Shown here in pieces: positions 18,029 through 26,621 of a stretch of DNA of 64,000 nucleotides. Location of the stretch: positions 348,451-412,450 of the forward strand of contig NZ_LGRA01000021.1 in assembly GCF_003116095.1 (NCBI RefSeq). Reading direction: 5' to 3'. The translations under genes were made by a program, and so were the position numbers. This DNA comes from Azospirillum sp. TSO35-2 (GTDB taxonomy: Bacteria > Pseudomonadota > Alphaproteobacteria > Azospirillales > Azospirillaceae). Within the stretch, counting starts at the first letter, position 1. Every line of letters starts with the position of its first letter. The notes under the pieces were generated by a model. That model was given only the letters and a program-made list of their open reading frames with translations. It did not search any database and was not told the origin of the DNA.

Positions 18029-20017
18029 ATGAGCGATCTTTTCGAGAACAAGGCCCCCAAGGCCGACAGCTATTCCGCCCAGGATATCGAGGTTCTGGAG
18101 GGGCTGGAGCCCGTTCGCCGTCGACCCGGCATGTACATCGGCGGCACCGACGACCGCGCGCTGCACCATCTGGTGGCCGAGGTGCTGGACAACGCCATGG
18201 ACGAGGCGGTGGCGGGGCACGCCAGCCGAATCGACCTGGAGCTGTTCGCCGACGGTTCGGTGATGGTGCGCGACAACGGGCGCGGCATCCCGATCGACGA
18301 CCACCCGAAATACCCCGGCAAGTCGGCGCTGGAGGTCATCGTGACCACGCTGCACTCCGGCGGCAAGTTCTCCAACAAGGTATACGAGACCTCGGGCGGC
18401 CTGCACGGCGTCGGCCTGTCGGTGGTGAACGCCCTGTCGGACCGGCTGACGGTGGAGATCGCCCGCGACAAGCAGCTGTTCGTCCAGGACTACAGCCGCG
18501 GCCTGCCGCAGGGGCCGCTGACGCCCAAGGGCAACGTCAACCGCCGCGGCACCACCATCCGCTTCCATCCCGACCCGGAGATCTTCGGCGATACGATGCA
18601 TTTCGAACCGCACCGGCTCTACCGGCTGGCGCGGTCGAAGGCCTACCTGTACCGCGGCGTCGAGATCCGCTGGAGCTGCGACCCGGCGCTGCTGTCGGTC
18701 GACGCGACGACTCCGGCGGCGGAGACGCTGCATTTCCCCGGCGGCCTGCTCGACTACCTGACGGCGGCGCTGAAAGACCGCAAGATGCTCACCCCCTCGC
18801 CCTTCGCCGGGTCGGTGGACTTCCCGAACGGCCAGGGCCGGGTGGAATGGGCGGTGGCGTGGCCGGACGACGACGAGGGCTTCTCGCACACCTACTGCAA
18901 CACGGTGCCGACTCCGCAGGGCGGCACGCACGAGGCCGGGCTGCGCGCCGCGCTGACCCGCGGGCTGAAGGCGTACGGCGACCTGACCAACAACAAGCGC
19001 GCCGGGCAGGTCACCGCCGACGACGTGGTGGGCGACGCCTGCATCCTGCTGTCAGTCTTCATCCGCGAGCCGCATTTCCAGGGCCAGACCAAGGAAAAGC
19101 TGGTGACGGCGGAGGCCCAGCGCCTCGTCGAAACCGCGCTGAAGGACCATTTCGACCATTGGCTGTCGGGCAACCCGCCCAGCGCCAACGCCCTGCTCGA
19201 ACACCTGATCGAAAAGGCGGAGGAGCGGGCGCGGCGCAAGCAGTCCAAGGACATGACGCGCAAGTCGGCCACCCGCCGGCTGCGGCTGCCCGGCAAGCTG
19301 GCCGACTGCTCGCGCAACTCCCCCGAAGGCACCGAACTGTTCCTGGTGGAGGGCGACTCGGCCGGCGGTTCGGCCAAGCAGGCGCGCCAGCGCGAGACCC
19401 AGGCCATCCTGCCGCTGCGCGGCAAGATCCTGAACGTCGCCAGCGCGTCGGTCGACAAGATGAAGGCCAACCAGGAGCTGAACGACCTGACCCAGGCGCT
19501 GGGCTGCGGCATCGGCAAGGATTTCTCGACCGACAAGCTGCGCTACGAGCGGGTCATCATCATGACCGACGCCGACGTCGACGGCGCGCACATCGCCTCG
19601 CTGCTGATGACCTTCTTCTACCGCGAGATGCCTGGCCTGATCCAGGAAGGCCACCTGTACCTGGCGCTGCCGCCGCTCTACCGGCTGAGCCACGGCAACA
19701 AGCAGGTCTACGCCCGCGACGACGCCCACAAGGACGAGCTGCTGTCCAAGATGTTCAAGGGCAAGAAGCCCGACATCAGCCGCTTCAAGGGCCTGGGCGA
19801 GATGATGCCGGCGCAGCTGCGCGACACCACCATGGACCCGCGCAAGCGCTCCCTGCTGCGGGTGGTGGTGCCCAACGCCGCCGACCCGGAGGAGAAGCCG
19901 GAATGTGAGCGGACACGCTCCCTGGTCGAAGATCTGATGGGCAAGCGGCCGGAACTGCGCTTTAAATTCATTCAGGACAACGCGAAGTTCGTGAAGGCGG
20001 ACGACATCGACGTGTAA
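18029..20017 (+). CDS. parE: DNA topoisomerase IV subunit B
   Basis: ATPase subunit of topoisomerase IV, which decatenates daughter chromosomes with ParC. The 662-residue product has the GHKL ATP site (EVLDNAMDEA, DNGRGIPIDDHP, GGLHGVGLSVVNALS), the transducer domain, and the TOPRIM domain with EGDSAGGSAKQAR and DADVDGAHI. It ends without the ~170-residue insertion found in enterobacterial GyrB, and RPGMYIGGTDDRALHH plus length fit ParE better than GyrB. No clear Shine-Dalgarno precedes ATG 18029. parC is not in the window. Confidence 0.93.
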   Translation: MSDLFENKAPKADSYSAQDIEVLEGLEPVRRRPGMYIGGTDDRALHHLVAEVLDNAMDEAVAGHASRIDLELFADGSVMVRDNGRGIPIDDHPKYPGKSALEVIVTTLHSGGKFSNKVYETSGGLHGVGLSVVNALSDRLTVEIARDKQLFVQDYSRGLPQGPLTPKGNVNRRGTTIRFHPDPEIFGDTMHFEPHRLYRLARSKAYLYRGVEIRWSCDPALLSVDATTPAAETLHFPGGLLDYLTAALKDRKMLTPSPFAGSVDFPNGQGRVEWAVAWPDDDEGFSHTYCNTVPTPQGGTHEAGLRAALTRGLKAYGDLTNNKRAGQVTADDVVGDACILLSVFIREPHFQGQTKEKLVTAEAQRLVETALKDHFDHWLSGNPPSANALLEHLIEKAEERARRKQSKDMTRKSATRRLRLPGKLADCSRNSPEGTELFLVEGDSAGGSAKQARQRETQAILPLRGKILNVASASVDKMKANQELNDLTQALGCGIGKDFSTDKLRYERVIIMTDADVDGAHIASLLMTFFYREMPGLIQEGHLYLALPPLYRLSHGNKQVYARDDAHKDELLSKMFKGKKPDISRFKGLGEMMPAQLRDTTMDPRKRSLLRVVVPNAADPEEKPECERTRSLVEDLMGKRPELRFKFIQDNAKFVKADDIDV

Positions 20018-20086
20018 AGCCTGCGGCACCCCGCCTTTGGGAGGGCGTCCGCCGGCGACGCCACCCCAAAACCGCAGGAGCGCCGC

Positions 20087-20860
20087 ATGTTTCCCGTCCA
20101 CGCCGTTCCCGGAGCCGAAGCCGCCCTTCAGGCGCTGCTGCAGCCCTACGAAACCGATCTGTTCGTCCCGACCTACCGGCCGTGCGAGATCGGCCGCTGG
20201 CGGATTCAGCTCGCCCCGACCCTGCTGAGCGCCGGCTATTGGAGTCCGACCACGGTGTCGACCGACATGGCCGCGCTGTTCCGCCGCGAGGCGGACGGGG
20301 AGTTCCGCTGCTGGATGTCGATGACCCCGATGGAGATGGAAAGCCAGGAGATCGGCGTCCGCGCCGCCACCGGGCACACGGTGGTCATGGGCATGGGCAT
20401 GGGCTGGGCGGCGGTCAACGCGGCGCTGCGGCCGGAGGTGACGCGCGTCACCGTCGTCGAGCTGGACCCCGACGTCATCGAGGTCAACAGCCGCATGGGC
20501 CTGTTCGACCAGCTTCCCGGCCGGGCGGCGGACAAGATCACCATCGTCAACGCCGACGCGCTGGCGTTCCGCACCGACGAGCCGGTGGACACGCTGATGG
20601 CCGACATCTGGCTGCCGCTGAACGGCGACGAGCGGATGGAGCAGTCGCGCGTCATGGCGGCAAACACCGGAGCGCGCCGGGTCTATGTCTGGGGCCAGGA
20701 GATGGCCATCGCCCGCCGCGCCCGCGCGCTCGGCCTCGACCCGCTGGACGCCGCCGGCGTCGCCCGCATCGTCGCGGAGTTCGGGCTGCCGTTGATCGGG
20801 CCGGAACGCCCGGACTACCCGGACATCGTCACCGCGGCGGCAACCAAGTGGCTGCGCTGA
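20087..20860 (+). CDS. Rossmann-fold SAM-dependent methyltransferase-like protein
   Basis: 257 residues. The central part is a class I methyltransferase/spermidine-synthase-like fold: glycine-rich loop VVMGMGMGWAAVNAAL, then acidic strand end VTVVELDPDVIEVN and NADALAF. The N-terminal ~90 residues are variable. It lacks an obvious polyamine-site DTTDP motif, so spermidine synthase activity is unlikely; the substrate is unknown. A good AGGAG site lies 7 bp before ATG 20087. It sits 69 bp after parE in the same orientation. Confidence 0.7.
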   Translation: MFPVHAVPGAEAALQALLQPYETDLFVPTYRPCEIGRWRIQLAPTLLSAGYWSPTTVSTDMAALFRREADGEFRCWMSMTPMEMESQEIGVRAATGHTVVMGMGMGWAAVNAALRPEVTRVTVVELDPDVIEVNSRMGLFDQLPGRAADKITIVNADALAFRTDEPVDTLMADIWLPLNGDERMEQSRVMAANTGARRVYVWGQEMAIARRARALGLDPLDAAGVARIVAEFGLPLIGPERPDYPDIVTAAATKWLR

Positions 20861-20922
20861 GCGTGACGGACGGCCAAGCGATCCCCATGTCTGTGGGAGA
20901 GACATCCAAGGACGGCCCGACC

Positions 20923-21477
20923 ATGCGCATCCCCCTGCCGCTCGCGCTCCTGCTTCTGGGATCCGCCAGCCTCGCCGCCTGCTCCAACGAGCGGGTGGTG
21001 GCCGGCGAACCGGCGCCCGCCTACACGTTGAGCGAGGTCGCCTACGCGGCGGCGAACCGCGACCTGCGGGTGGTGCTGCACGGCGACCCCTTCGGCCTGC
21101 CGCCGGACCGCTTCGCGCAGAAGGTCCTGCCCCACATGCAGAACCGCGTCACCGGCGTGGTCACCCGCCTGACGACCACGCCGAACGACACGGCGCGGCG
21201 CGACTACAAGGTGGTGCTGGCCTTCAACGTGGCGGAGACGATGCTGAACTCCTCGCTCTGCACCGAGGGGCCGATCCCGACGCGGCCGCCGGGCGGCGCC
21301 ATCGTCGTGCAGGGTGCCTTCTGCCGCGGCGGCGGCGCCATGACATCGGCGACGGGGTGGCTGGACCGGCCGCAGGGACCGGACGATCCCGATTTCGCCT
21401 CGCTGATCAGCGACATGACCTTTTCACTGTTCCCGACGCGGAACGCCGAGCTTTTCTGCGGCGCCCCCGATTGCTGA
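20923..21477 (+). CDS. predicted lipoprotein of unknown function
   Basis: 184 residues beginning with a lipoprotein signal peptide (hydrophobic LPLALLLLGSASLAAC, lipobox LAAC, Cys at about residue 20). The mature part is about 165 residues, with a conserved-looking GTP-free alpha/beta pattern and four cysteines at the C-terminal half (SSLCTEG, GAFCRGG, ELFCGAPDC). Start ATG 20923 has AAGGA about 10 bp upstream; ATG 20887 in the same frame would add 12 residues before a normal signal peptide and is less likely. Periplasmic or membrane-anchored; I do not recognise the family. Confidence 0.75.
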   Translation: MRIPLPLALLLLGSASLAACSNERVVAGEPAPAYTLSEVAYAAANRDLRVVLHGDPFGLPPDRFAQKVLPHMQNRVTGVVTRLTTTPNDTARRDYKVVLAFNVAETMLNSSLCTEGPIPTRPPGGAIVVQGAFCRGGGAMTSATGWLDRPQGPDDPDFASLISDMTFSLFPTRNAELFCGAPDC

Positions 21478-21522
21478 GGCATCCACGCTGAGCATCGGGG
21501 GCGGACGTCGGCAACAACGCGC

Positions 21523-22245
21523 CTAGGGCCGCAGCAGCCAGTCGCGCATCAGCGCGGTGACCGCCTGCGGCTGCTCCATCGCCGACAGATGGCCGCAATC
21601 CTCGATCAGCACCAGCCGGGCGCCTGGAATGGCGGCGGCCATCTCCTCGTGCAGCGCCGGCGGGGTCAGCGCGTCTTGCCGGCCGCACAGGATCAAGGTC
21701 GGGCAGCGGATGGCGCCAAGGCCGGGACGGCTGTCCGGGCGGTTGATGATCGCCTCCTGCTCGCGGGCGTAACCGTCGACGCCGACCCGCTCCATCTGCG
21801 CCAGCACCGACTGGACGAACCCTTCGTCGGCCAGCCGGTCAGGGTGGACCAGCCGCGGCAGGGCGGCGCGGGCGACGTGGCGGTACTTGCCCTGGCGGGC
21901 GAGCGCCACCGCGTCGCGCCGGTTGGCGGTCGCCTCCGCCGTGTCGGGGCGGGCGTTGGTGTCGAGCAGGGCCAGCCGCTCCACCCGCTCCGGCGCGCGG
22001 CGCAGGATCTCCAGCGCGACATAGCCGCCCATCGACAGGCCGGCGACGGCGAAGCGCGGCGGCGCCGCGGCCAGAACAATGTCGGCCATCGCGGCGACCG
22101 AATCGCAGCCCGCCAGTTCGACCACCCGCGGGTCGACGACGTCGGCGAGGTGGCGGAGCTGATGGTCCCACAGCGCCGCGTCCAGCGGCATGCCGGGCAA
22201 CAGGATCAGGGCGGGGCGCTCTTTCACGGCGGTGCCGGCGGTCAT
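21523..22245 (-). CDS. alpha/beta-fold hydrolase
   Basis: 240-residue serine hydrolase. Nucleophile elbow GLSMGG carries the catalytic Ser, the acid is probably Asp in LILCGRQDALTPP, and the base is His in EDCGHLSAMEQP. Lid residues are variable, so the substrate is unknown; esterases and 3-oxoadipate-enol-lactonase-like enzymes share this pattern. ATG 22245 is preferred because AGGAGG sits 7 bp before it. An in-frame ATG at 22266 overlaps the upstream stop as ATGA but has no such site. It forms a two-gene unit with the isochorismatase-like gene. Confidence 0.85.
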   Translation of the reverse strand: MTAGTAVKERPALILLPGMPLDAALWDHQLRHLADVVDPRVVELAGCDSVAAMADIVLAAAPPRFAVAGLSMGGYVALEILRRAPERVERLALLDTNARPDTAEATANRRDAVALARQGKYRHVARAALPRLVHPDRLADEGFVQSVLAQMERVGVDGYAREQEAIINRPDSRPGLGAIRCPTLILCGRQDALTPPALHEEMAAAIPGARLVLIEDCGHLSAMEQPQAVTALMRDWLLRP

Positions 22246-22252
22246 GGCAACT

Positions 22253-22258
22253 CCTCCT
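22253..22258 (-). promoter_or_regulatory. Shine-Dalgarno deciding the hydrolase start
   Basis: AGGAGG on the minus strand, 7 bp before ATG 22245. It is a perfect anti-16S match and argues for 22245 over the in-frame ATG at 22266. Confidence 0.75.
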
Positions 22259-22262
22259 GCGC

Positions 22263-22808
22263 TCATTTCACCAGCGCGCTGACGACCTTAAAGACCGGCG
22301 TGCCGGCCCGCTCCATCCACTCGAACAGCACCATCTCGGTGGTGACGATGGTGACGCCGGCGGCGCGCAGCCGGTCGATGGCGGCGGCATGGTTGGCCGG
22401 CGTGCGCGAGGACACCGCGTCGGCGACCAGATGCACGGCGTAGCCCAGCTGCCGCAGCCCCAACGCGGTCTGCAGCACGCAGACATGCGCCTCCGTCCCG
22501 CACAGCACGACCTGCGGGCGGGACAGTTCCTCCAGCGCCGCGGTGAAGGCCGGTTCGCCGGTGGAGGCGAAGGTGATCTTCTCGATCACCGGGGTCGCGG
22601 CGGGAAGCAGGGCACGCACCGCCTCCACCGTCGGCCCCAGGCCGCGGGGGTATTGCTCGGTCACCAGCACCGGCACCGACAGGGCGTCGGCCGCCTTCAG
22701 CAGCATGCCGGCGTTGCGGACGACCCGTCCGGATTCGTGGATGGCGGGCAGCAGACGCTCCTGCACGTCGACCACGACCAGCACCGACTCCTGGGCACGA
22801 AGAATCAT
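22263..22808 (-). CDS. isochorismatase-family cysteine hydrolase (YcaC-like)
   Basis: 181 residues from ATG 22808. The family's catalytic triad is visible: Asp in VVVDVQERL (about residue 14), Lys in VIEKITFAS, and Cys in LCGTEAHVCVLQTA. The short length and the motif GTEAHVCV resemble the YcaC/nicotinamidase-like branch rather than true isochorismatases. The frame is open 26 codons upstream but the conserved part begins at 22808. Four base pairs overlap the in-frame ATG of the hydrolase gene downstream, so the two are one transcript. Confidence 0.85.
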   Translation of the reverse strand: MILRAQESVLVVVDVQERLLPAIHESGRVVRNAGMLLKAADALSVPVLVTEQYPRGLGPTVEAVRALLPAATPVIEKITFASTGEPAFTAALEELSRPQVVLCGTEAHVCVLQTALGLRQLGYAVHLVADAVSSRTPANHAAAIDRLRAAGVTIVTTEMVLFEWMERAGTPVFKVVSALVK

Positions 22809-22973
22809 CACGAAGGCTCTCGACCGTTCCGAAGGGGCGCTCGGCCCCCCGATGTTGGGTTCGGCAATCACCGCGACTCGCAGCATTGCCCGCCGACACC
22901 CTACCCCAGCGCGCCCATTTCGCCAACGCGGCGTCTTTTCACGGCTATTTTCGGTACCGGAACATCGGGTCTA

Positions 22974-23001
22974 TTGACATACCGCTTTGACTTCCTATTC
23001 T
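22974..23001 (+). promoter_or_regulatory. sigma-70 promoter of the DEAD-box helicase operon
   Basis: TTGACA (22974-22979), 16-bp spacer, TATTCT (22996-23001). The -35 is perfect consensus. Predicted start is near 23008, giving a ~60-nt leader before ATG 23068. Confidence 0.72.
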
Positions 23002-23067
23002 GCGGCCTTATCCAGGCGTCGAGCGTTGCCCGCTCGATTTGCGCACTCCAGAACAGAAACAGGTTGG

Positions 23068-24660
23068 ATGCTTTTTTCGGAACTTGGGCTTGGCCCTGAC
23101 GTCCTGCGCGCTATCGAGGACAAGGGTTACACCCAACCGACGCCCATTCAGGAACAGGCCATTCCCTGTGTCCTGCAACGCCGCGACGTGCTGGGCTGCG
23201 CGCAGACGGGCACCGGCAAAACGGCGAGCTTCACCTTGCCCATGATCGACATCCTGGCGTCGGGCCGTGCCCGTGCGCGGATGCCGCGGTCGCTGATCCT
23301 GGAGCCGACGCGCGAGCTGGCGGCCCAGGTGTCGGAAAGCTTCGAGACCTACGGCAAGCACCACAAGCTCAGCATGGCGCTGCTGATCGGCGGCGAAACC
23401 TTCACCGAACAGGTGAAGAAGCTCGACCGTGGCGTAGATGTGCTGATCGCGACTCCGGGTCGACTGATCGACCTGTTCGAGCGCGGCAACATCATGCTGA
23501 ACGACATCAAGGTCTTCGTCATCGACGAAGCCGACCGCATGCTCGACATGGGCTTCATCCCCGACATCGAGCGGATCGTCAGCAAGCTGCCGAAGAACCG
23601 CCAGACACTGTTCTTCTCGGCGACCATGCCGCCGGAAATCCGCCGGCTGGCCGACGCCTTCCTGAACGAGCCGGTGGAGATTTCCGTCGACCCGCCCGCC
23701 TCGCCGGCCGAAACGGTCACGCAGGCGATGGTGCTGGTGCAGGAGATGGACAAGCGCCGGGCGCTGCGCCACCTGCTGCAGACGGAAGACGTGAAGAACG
23801 CCTTCATCTTCTGCAACCGCAAGCGCGACATCGCCGAGCTGCAGAAGTCGCTGGAACGCCACGGCTTCAACGTCGGCTCGCTGCATGGCGACATGGTCCA
23901 GTCCAAGCGCACCGAAACGCTGGAGCGTTTCAAGCAGGGCGAGATCTCGCTGCTGGTCTGCTCCGACGTCGCCGCCCGCGGCATCGACGTGCAGGGGTTG
24001 AGCCATGTGTTCAACTACGACGTCCCGCTGACGCCGGACGACTACGTCCATCGCATCGGCCGCACCGGTCGCGCCGGCAAGCAGGGCCGCGCCTTCATGC
24101 TGGCCACGCCGGACGACACGAAACTGGTCGGCGCCATCGCGCGCCTCATCAAGCGGGAGATCCCCATGATCGCCATCGACGGCCTGGAATCGGCCGAGTT
24201 CGGCGAGGAAGACAGCTCCCGCCGGCGTGGCCGTGGCGGTCGTGGCGGCAAGCCCGAAGCCCGCGGCCGTGCACCGCGCGAGGCCGCTCCGCGTGAGGAA
24301 CGCGCTCCGCGCGAGGAGCGTCCCGTCCGCGAGGAACGCCCCGCCCGTGACGAGCGCCCGATCCGCGAGGAGCGTGCTGCGGTTCGTGAGGAACGTCCGG
24401 CCCGTGAGGAGCGTCCGATGCGCGACGAGCGTCCGGCCCGTGAAGAACGCCAGCCGCGCGAATCGCTGGCCGCCGCCGAGAGCCGCCGCAACGCCGATCC
24501 GCGCCGCGACCGCGACCGTGACCGCCGTCGTCGCCGCGACGAGGACGAGGACGACGTGCCGGTGATCGGCTTCGGCGACCATATGCCGGCCTTCATGCTG
24601 CGCTCCGCCCGGCCGCGTCCGGCGGCGGGCAGCACGACCGAAGCGCCGCAGGAGGGCTGA
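23068..24660 (+). CDS. DEAD-box ATP-dependent RNA helicase (RhlE-like)
   Basis: 530 residues. The helicase core carries Q motif (TQPTPIQEQAIP), motif I AQTGTGKT, motif II DEAD (VIDEADRMLDMG), motif III SAT, and motifs V/VI (ARGIDVQG, HRIGRTGRAG). The C-terminal ~130 residues are an intrinsically disordered basic/acidic tail: RGG-like stretch, then degenerate repeats of Arg-Glu-Glu-Arg-Pro type, an Arg/Asp run, and a final VIGFGDHMPAFM motif also seen in alphaproteobacterial RhlE proteins. Such tails bind RNA and can drive condensation (known for related helicases; inference here). ATG 23068 follows the strong promoter; the gene is coupled to a RAM-domain gene downstream. Confidence 0.93.
   Translation: MLFSELGLGPDVLRAIEDKGYTQPTPIQEQAIPCVLQRRDVLGCAQTGTGKTASFTLPMIDILASGRARARMPRSLILEPTRELAAQVSESFETYGKHHKLSMALLIGGETFTEQVKKLDRGVDVLIATPGRLIDLFERGNIMLNDIKVFVIDEADRMLDMGFIPDIERIVSKLPKNRQTLFFSATMPPEIRRLADAFLNEPVEISVDPPASPAETVTQAMVLVQEMDKRRALRHLLQTEDVKNAFIFCNRKRDIAELQKSLERHGFNVGSLHGDMVQSKRTETLERFKQGEISLLVCSDVAARGIDVQGLSHVFNYDVPLTPDDYVHRIGRTGRAGKQGRAFMLATPDDTKLVGAIARLIKREIPMIAIDGLESAEFGEEDSSRRRGRGGRGGKPEARGRAPREAAPREERAPREERPVREERPARDERPIREERAAVREERPAREERPMRDERPAREERQPRESLAAAESRRNADPRRDRDRDRRRRRDEDEDDVPVIGFGDHMPAFMLRSARPRPAAGSTTEAPQEG
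24271..24462 (+). repeat. degenerate in-frame tandem repeat encoding the REERP-type helicase tail
   Basis: About 16 imperfect repeat units of 12 bp, sometimes 15 bp, encoding variants of Pro-X-Arg-(Glu/Asp)-Glu-Arg. Codons vary between units, so the repeat is preserved at protein level more than at DNA level, but similarity is high enough for slippage or unequal crossing-over to change tail length in frame. Confidence 0.75.
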
Positions 24661-24664
24661 GCCC

Positions 24665-24907
24665 GTGCAGACCATCTTCGTCATGGTCAAGTGCGATCTC
24701 GGCAAGGCCTATGAGGTTGCCGACCAGGCGGTGCAGTTGATCGAGCGGGTGTCTGAGGTGCATTCCATCTCCGGCCAGTACGACCTGCTGATGAAGTGCT
24801 ACCTGCCGGAAAACGACGACATCGGCCGCTTCGTCACCGAACATGTGCAGACCCTGCCGGGTGTGCGCGACACCTTCACGCTGATTGCGTACAAGGCGTT
24901 CGCCTAG
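24665..24907 (+). CDS. stand-alone Lrp/AsnC ligand-binding (RAM) domain protein
   Basis: 80 residues from GTG 24665, whose GGAGG ribosome-binding site lies inside the last codons of the helicase gene. The whole protein is one RAM/SMART-type regulation-of-amino-acid-metabolism domain: FVMVKCDLGKAYEVADQ, SVSGQYDLLMK-like core (SISGQYDLLMKCYL) and GVRDTFTLIAYK. There is no helix-turn-helix. Homologous stand-alone domains form octamers and bind amino acids; what it regulates is unknown. A terminator follows at 24932. Confidence 0.88.
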   Translation: MQTIFVMVKCDLGKAYEVADQAVQLIERVSEVHSISGQYDLLMKCYLPENDDIGRFVTEHVQTLPGVRDTFTLIAYKAFA

Positions 24908-24931
24908 CATCCCGACAGACTCCGGACAGGG

Positions 24932-24968
24932 AAAGGCCCGCGACGGATCATCCCGCCGCGGGCTTTTT
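24932..24968 (+). terminator. Terminator after the helicase-RAM operon
   Basis: GCCCGCG (24936-24942) pairs with CGCGGGC (24957-24963), extended by A/T pairs, loop of 14 nt, followed by five T residues. It lies 25 bp after the RAM gene stop and 4 bp before the end of the convergent ArsC-like gene. Confidence 0.8.
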
Positions 24969-24972
24969 GCCG

Positions 24973-25407
24973 TCAGGTGCCGGGCGCCTTCACGAAATGC
25001 TGATGGCCGTGGTCGCACTGGCCGCGGGCGTGCTTGTCATCGCAGCTCTCGCCAGAGGTCATGCCGATCCAGGCGTGCAGGGTGTTGGGATCGAAGCCGG
25101 CCTCGCGGCGGTCGCCGGACTGGATCAGCGGGCGGCGGATCAACTCGCGGTCGGCCAGCATGGCGGACAGCGCGGCAGCCTCGTCGATCGCGTCCGGCTT
25201 GACGCTGCCGTTCTTCACCGCGGCGGCGCGCCGGTTGAACCAACCATCGACCTCCTTGTCGCCGAAGAAGCTGCGCAGTTCAGCGGCCGTCAAATCGGCG
25301 GTCGCCAGATCGCGTTCGACCAGCCGGTGGCCGGCGGCGGTCAACTGCTGCTTCTGCTTGGCGTTCGCCGGACAACCGGCCATTCCGTAGAAAATCACCT
25401 CGGCCAT
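24973..25407 (-). CDS. ArsC/Spx-type thioredoxin-fold protein with Cys/His tail
   Basis: 144 residues from ATG 25407 (the frame is open 38 codons upstream without homology). The N-terminus has the ArsC-family single active cysteine (FYGMAGCPANAKQKQQL) and the conserved LIRRPLIQ segment. It resembles the arsenate-reductase-like nitrogenase-associated (NifO-type) proteins of diazotrophs more than true ArsC, because the second and third arsenate-reducing cysteines are not obvious. The C-terminal end GESCDDKHARGQCDHGHQH is unusual and could bind metal. No nif genes are nearby. Confidence 0.75.
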   Translation of the reverse strand: MAEVIFYGMAGCPANAKQKQQLTAAGHRLVERDLATADLTAAELRSFFGDKEVDGWFNRRAAAVKNGSVKPDAIDEAAALSAMLADRELIRRPLIQSGDRREAGFDPNTLHAWIGMTSGESCDDKHARGQCDHGHQHFVKAPGT

Positions 25408-25569
25408 TCGGGCACTCCGCAAACGGGGTGGCGGTCGCGATCGGGGCTCAATCAGGACCAATTCCGTCCAGTCTAACGGCGGCGCAGCATGAAAAAGGGC
25501 GCGACAAAATGCCGCGCCCACATTTTTTCTATGGGTATTCCCTCTCCCGCCAACCGGCGGGCGGGCCGC

Positions 25570-26598
25570 TCACTTCGGCAGGCGCTTCAGCGCGTCGGCG
25601 ACATACTGGTTGGTGTAGGTCTTCGACAGGTCGATGTTGGCCGAGGCCACCGCCGGATCGAACGCCTTCAGCACCGTCAGGGCGGCCTTGGCCCCCGCCT
25701 CGGTGAACTGGCCGTCCGGCGAATAGGTCGGCTTGGAATGCTCGAAGGCCTGGGCGTAGAGCGACTTGTTGCCCAGGAAATACTCCTCCGGCAGCACCTT
25801 CAGCACATCCTCGGTCGAGGCCTTGTTCAGCCACAGCATGGTGCGGACGAACACGTCGGCCAGCGCCTGGGTCGTCTTCGGGTTCTCCTTGACGAACTCC
25901 GGCTTGGCGTAGAGGACCGCCGCCGGGTAGGGGCCGCCATAGACCTCGATCGTGCCCTTCTCGGTGCGGGTGTCGGCCAGGATGGTGATGTCGCCGTCGG
26001 CCTGGGCCTGGCTGATCACCGGGTCGAGGTTGACGATGGCGTCGATCTCGCCGCGCTTGATCGCCGCGATGGCGCTGGGGCCGCCGCCGACGCCGATGAT
26101 CGACACATCCTCCGGCTTCATGCCGATCGAGGTCAGCACATAGTTCAGCATGAAGTTGGTGGAGGAGCCGGGGGCGGTCACGCCGACCTTCTTGCCCTTC
26201 AGGTCCTTCACCGACTTGATGGTGTCGGCCCGGTTCACCGCCGCCAGCACGATGCCGGGATAGCGGCCGAGCTGCGTCAGGGCGACGATCGGCTGACCCT
26301 TCGCCTGCATCTGGATGGTGTGGTCGTAGGCGCCGGTCACCACGTCGGCGGACCCGCCGACCAGCGCCTGCAGGCTCTTCGACCCGCCGCCGAAATCGCT
26401 GATCTCGACGTTCAGGCCGGCGTCCTTGAAGTAGCCCAGCCGTTCCGCCAGCGTCAGCGGAAGATAATAGAGCAGCGGCTTGCCACCGACCGCGATCTTG
26501 ATGTCGGTCTTCTCCAGCTTGTCCTGGGCGGACGCCGGCGTGACGGCTCCCAGCGTCAGGGCGACCGCGGCGGCCGCGATCAAGGCTTTCAGGTTCAT
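25570..26598 (-). CDS. ABC transporter substrate-binding protein (SsuA/NMT1 type)
   Basis: 342 residues with a Sec signal peptide (cleavage after ASA, about residue 24). The NMT1/THI5-like fold is seen in LPLTLAERLGYFKDAGLNVE, GGSADVV and LKGKKVGVTAPGS. Relatives bind sulfonates, taurine, nitrate or thiamine precursors; the ligand is not decidable. GGAGG lies before ATG 26598. Third gene of an ATPase-permease-binding protein series on the minus strand, 23 bp after the permease. Confidence 0.88.
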   Translation of the reverse strand: MNLKALIAAAAVALTLGAVTPASAQDKLEKTDIKIAVGGKPLLYYLPLTLAERLGYFKDAGLNVEISDFGGGSKSLQALVGGSADVVTGAYDHTIQMQAKGQPIVALTQLGRYPGIVLAAVNRADTIKSVKDLKGKKVGVTAPGSSTNFMLNYVLTSIGMKPEDVSIIGVGGGPSAIAAIKRGEIDAIVNLDPVISQAQADGDITILADTRTEKGTIEVYGGPYPAAVLYAKPEFVKENPKTTQALADVFVRTMLWLNKASTEDVLKVLPEEYFLGNKSLYAQAFEHSKPTYSPDGQFTEAGAKAALTVLKAFDPAVASANIDLSKTYTNQYVADALKRLPK

Positions 26599-26621
26599 TG
26601 GTTTTCCTCCCCCTTGGATGG

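Noticed and set aside
18029..20017. gyrB
   Set aside because: Length of 662 residues, the ParE-like N-terminus and absence of recF/dnaN neighbours favour parE.
20087..20860. Spermidine synthase
   Set aside because: Rossmann motifs fit, but the polyamine-site residues are not visible; kept as a generic methyltransferase-like protein.
24281..24480. CRISPR-like regular repeats
   Set aside because: The repeat is coding, in frame, degenerate and without spacers; it is the helicase tail.
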